From NCBI GenBank assembly GCA_046760445.1, contig JBHIEE010000110.1:1-8768 (forward strand): DNA of 8,768 bases, written 5' to 3'. Under the pieces are notes generated by a model. It made no database searches and was not told the origin of the DNA. It was given only the letters and a program-made list of their open reading frames with translations. This stretch comes from JBHIEE01 sp046760445. Lineage in GTDB: Bacteria; Acidobacteriota; Aminicenantia; JdFR-78. The position numbers and the translations under genes are program-made. How positions within the stretch are numbered: position 1 is the first letter of the stretch; the number at the start of each line of letters is the position of its first letter. Of the stretch, positions 1 to 4,978 are shown piece by piece.

Positions 1-28
1 CTGTCTTCTGATTTCTGTTTTCTGTCTT
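1..28. repeat. Tandem heptanucleotide repeat (CTGNNTT, four units) at the left edge
   Basis: The first 28 bases split cleanly into four 7-base units: CTGTCTT, CTGATTT, CTGTTTT, CTGTCTT. The next seven bases (CTTGGTG) break the pattern. The array runs into the window edge and may continue upstream. It lies in the reading frame of the bamA-like gene and encodes part of its hydrophobic signal-peptide core. Because 7 is not a multiple of 3, three units (21 bases) make one heptapeptide period, seen as CLLISVF followed by CLLGVSY. The other strand is purine-rich. It could be a local tandem repeat or one copy of a dispersed repeat; a single window cannot tell. Confidence 0.6.
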
Positions 29-2707
29 CTTGGTGTTTCTTATCCTCAAGACTTTCAAAATAAGCATGTTGGAACAATAAAAATTAAAACAAATGGACAA
101 GAAAATGGCGAGGAAATCAGAAAATTAATTTCTATTAAACAAGGGGAAAAGTTCTCTTTAAAGAAAATAAATGAAAGCATAAAATTTATTTTTAAAACTG
201 GACTTTTTTCAGACATTGAGGTTAGAGCAGTTGAAACCGAAAAAGTTGACTTGATATTTCTTGTGACTAAAAGATTATTTATTAATGAAATTGAATTCTC
301 AGGAGTAAAAGCTGATATTTTAAAAAAACTAAGAGGTGAATTGTTCTCCCTTCGTCCTGGTGATGCTTTTAGTTTAGTTAGGGTAGAAAAAGTAAAACAG
401 GAATTGAAAGAAATTTTGAGAAAAAATGGGTTTTTCTCCAGTCAAATAAATTATTCTTTTCAAAAAGATATTAAAAAATCAAAAGTTAAACTTATTTATC
501 ACATTAAACCTGGCAAAAGACTAATAATAAAAAAAATAGAATTCGAGGGGAAAACCACAATTCCAAAAAACATATTAAAAAATCAATTGAAGACTAAAGA
601 GGGAAAATTCTATATCCCTACGCAGTTAATTAATAATCTCGAAGAATTAAAAAAAATTTATAGACAAAAAGGATATTACCAATTTCAAATAGAATTGCAG
701 AAAGAGGAAATTGATCCTGAAAGAAAAGAAATAAATCTAAAAATTGAGATAAACGATGGGGAAAAAATTAACTTTATCATTCAAGGAGCAAAAATCCCCC
801 TCTCTTTGATAACTCCCCTATGGGAAGAACGAGTTTTTAAAGAATGGGCCTTGTCCGAAGGGAAGGCTAAAATATTATCTTATTTAAGAAAAAAGGGATA
901 TATTTTTGCTACAATCAATTCTTTCCTTAAAAGAACTGAAAATGAATTAGAGGTAATTTATCAAGTTCATCCCGGAAAAAAATATCAATTAGACGAAATA
1001 ATTTATTATGGAACAAGTTATTTTTCACCTTCCCAATTAAAAGAAAAACTTGATTTGACTAATGGACTTCCCTTAGTAAATCCCTGGATAGATGGAAACA
1101 AGCTATTTAATCTACCTAAGGAATTGGAATTATTATATCAATCCCAAGGATTCCCAGATGTCAAAGTGACTATGAATTTTGAAAGAGAAAAAAACAAATT
1201 AAAAGTTCTGGTTTATATCACCGAAGGAATTCAAAATATAATAAGCCCTTTGGAAATTAGTGGGAAAAAATCTTTTTCTCAAAAGCGCCTTCTTGGCCAA
1301 ATTAAATCTTTTCCAGGCGGTCCTTATTATCAACCTCAAATACAAAATGATATCGAAAGATTAGAATTGTTTTATTTAAATCAAGGCTTCCGAGGAACCA
1401 AAATTAGGGCCGAGGTAAATCAAGAAAGTAAACCTAATATCTCTGTTAAATTTATAATTCAAGAAGGTGCGAGAGTCATAGTTGAAAAAATCATTGTCAT
1501 TGGTAATATAGTTACTCGAAAAAACATCATTTTGAGGGAATTAAGAATTAAAGAAGGAGATTATGCTTATCAAAACAAAATATTAGAAACAAAAAGAAGA
1601 TTAGAGGCTCTCGGAATTTTTACTGAGGTTCAAATAGAAGAAATTTCTCTCAGCAATGACTCAGAAAATTTAATTATTAAGGTCAGAGAGGGGGAAAGAA
1701 CCTATATCGGTTTAGGAATTGGTCTGAAAACAAAAAGAGAACCTTATGCTTTTGCCGCCTGGAACTTTGAATTAATGCCTCGTCTCACTTTTGAACTAAT
1801 TAGAAATAATATTTGGGGCACTGGGTCCACACTTTCATTTGTTACCCAGATTGGTTCACAAGAAAAAAGAGGAGTAATCTCTTGGGAACAACCCTACTTT
1901 TTCGGATTACCAATTCATCCCTTTATTTCAGCTTGGACAGAAAGTGAAGATCGAAAAAGTTTTGATTATGATAAACGAGGTGTAAGCTTAACGAGTATTA
2001 AAAAAATAGGAACCAATTTTATCTTACTTTCGAGATTAAGATGGACAAGAACAACACTCTTCAACTTAGAAATAGCTGAATCAGAAGTAGACCGACAACA
2101 TCGCCCTTTTTCAACCTCCTCTTTCCTAAGTAGTTTTATCTGGGACAAGAGAGATGATCCTTTTAATCCTAAAAGGGGTTCCTTTTTAAGCTTTTCTTCT
2201 GAGTGGGCTTATCCAATATTTGAAGCAGAATCTAATTATTTCAAAAACTTTATTCAGTTTCAAAATTATTTCCCATTAAGCTCTCAACTTACTTTTTCTT
2301 CAACTACCCGACTTGGCTTAGCCTGGGGGTCGATTCCTATAAGCGAAAGATTCTTTGGGGGAGGAAGCAATTCCTACCGTGGGGAAAAATTTGATGAACT
2401 GGGACCAAAAGACCTTAATTCACTTAAACCAATTGGTGGAAAGGCATTAATTCTTTTTAATTTTGAGCTAAAATTCCCTCTTTTTTCTTCTTTCAGGAAT
2501 CTTTCGGGAGCAATTTTTTATGATAAAGGAAACTTATTTTCAGAACCCAATGAGTTAAGAATAAATTCATTAAGAGATGCCCTCGGACTTGGTTTAAGAT
2601 ACAAAACACCTTTAGGTCCGATAAGAATAGATTTTGGAATGGATATCAGACCTCCGGATGGCAAAAAGAAAATTCTTACTTTCATTACTATCGGTAATGT
2701 ACTTTAA
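2..2707 (+). CDS. bamA: BamA/Omp85-family outer-membrane assembly protein with seven predicted POTRA domains (5'-partial)
   Basis: Omp85 protein that inserts beta-barrel proteins into the outer membrane. The frame is open to the left edge, and no ATG, GTG or TTG occurs in frame before 251, so the true start lies upstream. 901 residues are visible, numbered here from nt 2. Residues 1-14 are hydrophobic (signal-peptide core). Seven consecutive POTRA-like units follow at about 22-91, 92-171, 174-253, 255-328, 329-408, 411-489 and 492-564, most with the strand-helix-helix-strand-strand pattern, a Gly near the first strand and a 'GFF/GYY/GLF/GIF' turn after helix 2. Residues 565-901 form a compact Omp85 barrel with FFGGGSNSYRG at 784-794 (the lid-loop RG motif, Arg793), YDKGN at 840-844 and TPLGPIRIDFG at 869-879. 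It ends in Leu, not the usual aromatic residue. Canonical BamA has five POTRAs and TamA three, so the subfamily is uncertain. Base composition is very AT-rich. A surA-like chaperone gene overlaps the 3' end. Confidence 0.88.
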   Translation, partial: CLLISVFCLLGVSYPQDFQNKHVGTIKIKTNGQENGEEIRKLISIKQGEKFSLKKINESIKFIFKTGLFSDIEVRAVETEKVDLIFLVTKRLFINEIEFSGVKADILKKLRGELFSLRPGDAFSLVRVEKVKQELKEILRKNGFFSSQINYSFQKDIKKSKVKLIYHIKPGKRLIIKKIEFEGKTTIPKNILKNQLKTKEGKFYIPTQLINNLEELKKIYRQKGYYQFQIELQKEEIDPERKEINLKIEINDGEKINFIIQGAKIPLSLITPLWEERVFKEWALSEGKAKILSYLRKKGYIFATINSFLKRTENELEVIYQVHPGKKYQLDEIIYYGTSYFSPSQLKEKLDLTNGLPLVNPWIDGNKLFNLPKELELLYQSQGFPDVKVTMNFEREKNKLKVLVYITEGIQNIISPLEISGKKSFSQKRLLGQIKSFPGGPYYQPQIQNDIERLELFYLNQGFRGTKIRAEVNQESKPNISVKFIIQEGARVIVEKIIVIGNIVTRKNIILRELRIKEGDYAYQNKILETKRRLEALGIFTEVQIEEISLSNDSENLIIKVREGERTYIGLGIGLKTKREPYAFAAWNFELMPRLTFELIRNNIWGTGSTLSFVTQIGSQEKRGVISWEQPYFFGLPIHPFISAWTESEDRKSFDYDKRGVSLTSIKKIGTNFILLSRLRWTRTTLFNLEIAESEVDRQHRPFSTSSFLSSFIWDKRDDPFNPKRGSFLSFSSEWAYPIFEAESNYFKNFIQFQNYFPLSSQLTFSSTTRLGLAWGSIPISERFFGGGSNSYRGEKFDELGPKDLNSLKPIGGKALILFNFELKFPLFSSFRNLSGAIFYDKGNLFSEPNELRINSLRDALGLGLRYKTPLGPIRIDFGMDIRPPDGKKKILTFITIGNVL

Positions 2708-3389
2708 GTTGAAAAAAATCTATCTTATTTTTTTGCTATTTGCTTTGCTGAATTCTTTATATTCTCCTAAATTCATTTCAGCCAGAACATATCCAGTTGA
2801 CCGTATAGTGGCGGTAGTCAATGACCAAGTAATTACCCTAAGTGATCTGAAAATAGTTATCCATTTTCATTTATTCGAGAATATCCAAGATAGTGATCAG
2901 GAGAATTATCCGTCTAATATTCTGGATAGAATAATTAACCAAAAGGTGGTAATTAAAAAATCGAGAGAAGATATCTTGATTGAAAAAGATATAGCTGAAG
3001 AGAAAGAAAGATTAATAAAAGGATTCGGATCAGAAAGAGAGTTCTTTCAAGAATTAGCCAAGTTCGATTTGGATTGGATAGATTTAAAGAATTATCTTAA
3101 AGAAAAGATATATTTTAAAAAAATTATTCAGAGAAAATTTCAATTCCATGTTCCAGTTACCTTAGAAGAAATTGAAAAGTATTATCAGGAAAAATATCTT
3201 CCTCAACAAAAAAGTTTAAACCTTTTCCCCAAGTCTTTAATTGAAGTCGCCTCAGAAATTGAATTTAAAATTGCTGATGAGAAAAGAGAAATTCTGATTA
3301 AAAAATGGCTCCAAGAATTAAGAAACCAGGCAGAAATAGAAATCAAAATAAAAAATTTAAAGGAAATAATTTCGAATTCTGAGTTTTAA
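2697..3389 (+). CDS. SurA-like periplasmic chaperone without a parvulin domain
   Basis: 230-residue secreted protein resembling the SurA core chaperone, which keeps unfolded outer-membrane proteins soluble in the periplasm. The signal peptide is clear: Lys-rich start, hydrophobic 9-22, probable cleavage after Ala29. The mature protein opens with VDRIVAVVNDQVITLSDL (34-51), the hallmark of the SurA N-terminal domain, followed by charged helices to about 165. The last part (about 195-220, EKREILIKKWLQELRNQAEI) matches the C-terminal helix and strand that pack back on the N-domain in SurA. No parvulin-type PPIase domain lies between, so isomerase activity is not expected. The start is a choice: ATG 2697 gives an ordinary signal peptide and an 11-bp overlap with bamA. 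TTG 2709, ATG 2658 and ATG 2634 are in-frame alternatives. None has a strong Shine-Dalgarno, which suggests translational coupling to bamA. The context supports a role with BamA. Confidence 0.8.
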   Translation: MYFKLKKIYLIFLLFALLNSLYSPKFISARTYPVDRIVAVVNDQVITLSDLKIVIHFHLFENIQDSDQENYPSNILDRIINQKVVIKKSREDILIEKDIAEEKERLIKGFGSEREFFQELAKFDLDWIDLKNYLKEKIYFKKIIQRKFQFHVPVTLEEIEKYYQEKYLPQQKSLNLFPKSLIEVASEIEFKIADEKREILIKKWLQELRNQAEIEIKIKNLKEIISNSEF

Positions 3390-3404
3390 GTTCGAGTAAA
3401 TTAT

Positions 3405-3410
3405 AAGGAG
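3405..3410 (+). promoter_or_regulatory. Ribosome binding site of fabD
   Basis: AAGGAG ends 10 bases before the ATG at 3421. It is the strongest Shine-Dalgarno match in the window and fixes the fabD start. It lies in the 31-bp gap after the surA-like stop codon. No terminator is visible there, so fabD is probably cotranscribed with the two upstream genes. Confidence 0.8.
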
Positions 3411-3420
3411 TAAAAAAAGA

Positions 3421-4359
3421 ATGGCAAAAAAAATTGCTTTTTTGTTTCCTGGTCAAGGCTCACAAAAAGTAGGAATGGGAAAAGACTTCTATGAAAATTA
3501 TCCGTTAGCCAAAGATATTTTTCCCAGGGCAGATGAAATCTTAGGCTTCGAAATTTCCAAAATATGCTTTGAGGGACCAGAGGAAAAATTGAAATTGACT
3601 GAATACACTCAGCCAGCTCTTCTAATTATCAGCTATATTGCTTATAAGCTATTAAATTACAAACCCGATTTAGCCGCTGGGCATAGCTTAGGAGAATACT
3701 CAGCCTTAGTGGCCAGCGGATCACTTCGCTTTGAAGATGGATTAAAATTAGTTCACAAAAGAGGACAGTATATGCAACAGGCAGTTCCAGTTGGTAAGGG
3801 AGCAATGGCTGCTATTTTAGGTGTCTCGGGAGAAAAGATAAAACAAATTTTAACTGAGATTAAAGAAGGAGTAGTTGAAATTGCCAACTGGAATAGTAAA
3901 GATCAAATTGTAATTGCGGGAGATAGGAAAGCTGTAGAAAAAGCAGTAAAAATAATAGAGGCCCCAAGATCTATTTTTTTGCCAGTGAGTGCTCCTTTCC
4001 ACTCTCAGCTAATGAAATCAGCCGAGGAAAAATTAGCTCGAGATTTAGATGAGGTAGAGTTTAAGGATTTAGAGTTTCCGATTGTGACTAATGTGGAAGC
4101 AAAGATGATTACCCAAGGTGAAGAGGCTCGTGCTGCATTAAAAAAACAGGTCAGTCGACCAGTACTATGGTATAAATCAATGGAAGTTCTTAAGGAGAAG
4201 AATTGTTCACTTTTTATTGAGCTTGGAGCAGGCAAAGTTCTTTCCGGTTTGATAAGAAGAATAAGTCGAGAATGGAAAAAAGAAGTAACTATTTCTAATG
4301 TGGAAGAGAAGGCCTCTCTTCAAATCACCAAGGAAATTATTTCAAGTTTTTCGAAGTAA
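3421..4359 (+). CDS. fabD: Malonyl-CoA:ACP transacylase FabD
   Basis: Cytosolic enzyme that moves malonyl from CoA to acyl carrier protein, supplying the extender unit for type II fatty acid synthesis. At 312 residues it matches the usual length of about 310. Visible motifs: FLFPGQGSQ near the N-terminus (GQGSQ 11-15, oxyanion-hole region), the nucleophile elbow GHSLG at 87-91 with Ser89, RGQYMQ at 114-119 (Arg114 for the malonyl carboxylate), PFHS at 192-195 with His194 of the catalytic dyad, and GAGKVLSGL at 269-277. All catalytic residues are present. It follows the surA-like gene by 31 bp, unlike the common plsX-fabH-fabD-fabG-acpP arrangement; no other fab gene is in the window. Its last 23 bp overlap the 3' end of pgsA on the other strand. 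An eight-A run falls at codons 2-5 (3426-3433). Confidence 0.96.
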   Translation: MAKKIAFLFPGQGSQKVGMGKDFYENYPLAKDIFPRADEILGFEISKICFEGPEEKLKLTEYTQPALLIISYIAYKLLNYKPDLAAGHSLGEYSALVASGSLRFEDGLKLVHKRGQYMQQAVPVGKGAMAAILGVSGEKIKQILTEIKEGVVEIANWNSKDQIVIAGDRKAVEKAVKIIEAPRSIFLPVSAPFHSQLMKSAEEKLARDLDEVEFKDLEFPIVTNVEAKMITQGEEARAALKKQVSRPVLWYKSMEVLKEKNCSLFIELGAGKVLSGLIRRISREWKKEVTISNVEEKASLQITKEIISSFSK

Positions 4360-4882
4360 GGATTAATCGGCCAAATTTAATATAATAATCAACGGCTGAT
4401 AAAACAGCAATAATCAAAGTTGCCCAGAGTGCAATTTTACTTAGAATGGTTAATGGTCCAAGATATTTCTGACCTATTAAAAGAGTAATTGTTATCACCT
4501 CGGTAGTCATCTTTATTTTCCCTGGCCAGGAAGCAGAGATGTTATAACTTTGGGAAGCAGCAATTGCTCTGAATCCAGTGACCGCAATTTCCCGTCCGAC
4601 GATGACCACTACCATCCAGGCAGGTACAGTGCCTATTTCCACCAGAGAAATAAAGGCTGAAGCAATTAGAAGCTTATCAGCTATTGGGTCAAGAAATTTG
4701 CCAAGGAGAGTAATCTGATTCCTCCTCCGGGCAAGATAGCCATCAAACCAATCAGTTATTGCGGCTAAAAGAAAGATACCTAAGGCTATTGGTTCACTTC
4801 CTTCAAATTTAGTCAAAAGCACAACGACTAAAACTGGAACTAAGAAAATCCTTAAAGTGGTCAGCCAGTTAGGTAAATTCAT
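4337..4882 (-). CDS. pgsA: CDP-diacylglycerol--glycerol-3-phosphate 3-phosphatidyltransferase PgsA
   Basis: Integral inner-membrane enzyme that condenses CDP-diacylglycerol with glycerol-3-phosphate to give phosphatidylglycerol phosphate, the committed step to phosphatidylglycerol and cardiolipin. The 181-residue length matches the family. It begins with the typical MNLPNWLTTLRI and carries the complete CDP-alcohol phosphotransferase motif: Asp44, Asp47-Gly48, Ala51-Arg52, Gly61, Asp65, Asp69. Several hydrophobic segments (about 12-24, 31-43, 71-81, 87-96, 124-136, 148-163) fit a multi-pass protein. The start ATG at 4882 is preferred. A longer frame could begin at TTG 4921, but that codon is part of the promoter -35 box and its extra residues do not resemble the family. 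The predicted transcript starts about 3 bases before the ATG, so translation is probably leaderless; no Shine-Dalgarno is present. A synthase from the same superfamily, such as phosphatidylserine synthase, is less likely given the N-terminus and length. Confidence 0.93.
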   Translation of the reverse strand: MNLPNWLTTLRIFLVPVLVVVLLTKFEGSEPIALGIFLLAAITDWFDGYLARRRNQITLLGKFLDPIADKLLIASAFISLVEIGTVPAWMVVVIVGREIAVTGFRAIAASQSYNISASWPGKIKMTTEVITITLLIGQKYLGPLTILSKIALWATLIIAVLSAVDYYIKFGRLILTSKNLK

Positions 4883-4892
4883 ATTAAAAAGA

Positions 4893-4921
4893 TGTATACT
4901 ACAGAGAAAATCTAATGTCAA
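4893..4921 (-). promoter_or_regulatory. Sigma-70-type promoter of pgsA
   Basis: On the minus strand, -35 TTGACA (4921-4916, perfect consensus), a 17-base spacer, then -10 TATACA (4898-4893, five of six). The expected start is around A4885-A4884, only two or three bases before the pgsA ATG at 4882, so the mRNA would be essentially leaderless. The site also rules out translation from the TTG at 4921. Confidence 0.8.
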
Positions 4922-4930
4922 ATGGTTGAC
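4917..4930. repeat. Palindrome formed by the two -35 boxes (GTCAA-N4-TTGAC)
   Basis: GTCAA (4917-4921), ATGG (4922-4925) and TTGAC (4926-4930) form a perfect 5-bp inverted repeat with a 4-bp spacer. Each arm is most of one -35 hexamer, so the symmetry may follow simply from two divergent promoters placed back to back. A regulator binding this dyad would silence both pgsA and mutS. That is inference only. Confidence 0.55.
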
Positions 4931-4954
4931 TTATCTCTTTCCCAAAAATATAAT
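4926..4954 (+). promoter_or_regulatory. Sigma-70-type promoter of mutS
   Basis: Plus strand: -35 TTGACT (4926-4931, five of six), a 17-base spacer, and -10 TATAAT (4949-4954, perfect). The expected start is near A4962, giving a leader of about 17 bases before the mutS ATG. It stands back to back with the pgsA promoter, only 4 bp between the -35 boxes, so two polymerases could not sit on both at once. Confidence 0.85.
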
Positions 4955-4965
4955 TGTTTTTAATC

Positions 4966-4969
4966 AGGA
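4966..4969 (+). promoter_or_regulatory. Ribosome binding site of mutS
   Basis: AGGA ends 9 bases before the ATG at 4979. It lies within the short leader predicted from the promoter and supports this start. Confidence 0.65.
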
Positions 4970-4978
4970 TAATCAAAA

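Noticed and set aside
251..253. TTG as the start of the bamA-like gene
   Set aside because: The frame is open back to nt 2 and encodes a signal-peptide core plus most of POTRA 1; starting here would cut that domain and remove the export signal.
1966..2148. Minus-strand open frame inside the bamA-like gene
   Set aside because: No recognisable protein features and fully antisense to the strongly supported barrel coding region.
4005..4235. Minus-strand open frame inside fabD
   Set aside because: Antisense to conserved fabD sequence, with Ser-rich low-complexity composition typical of shadow frames.
4366..4400. Hairpin ATCGGCC/GGCTGAT just after the fabD stop as a fabD terminator
   Set aside because: The loop is 21 bases, one pair is a wobble, no T-tract follows on either strand, and it lies in pgsA coding sequence.
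4919..4921. TTG as the start of pgsA
   Set aside because: It is the first half of the -35 hexamer of the pgsA promoter, and the 13 extra residues do not resemble the family N-terminus.
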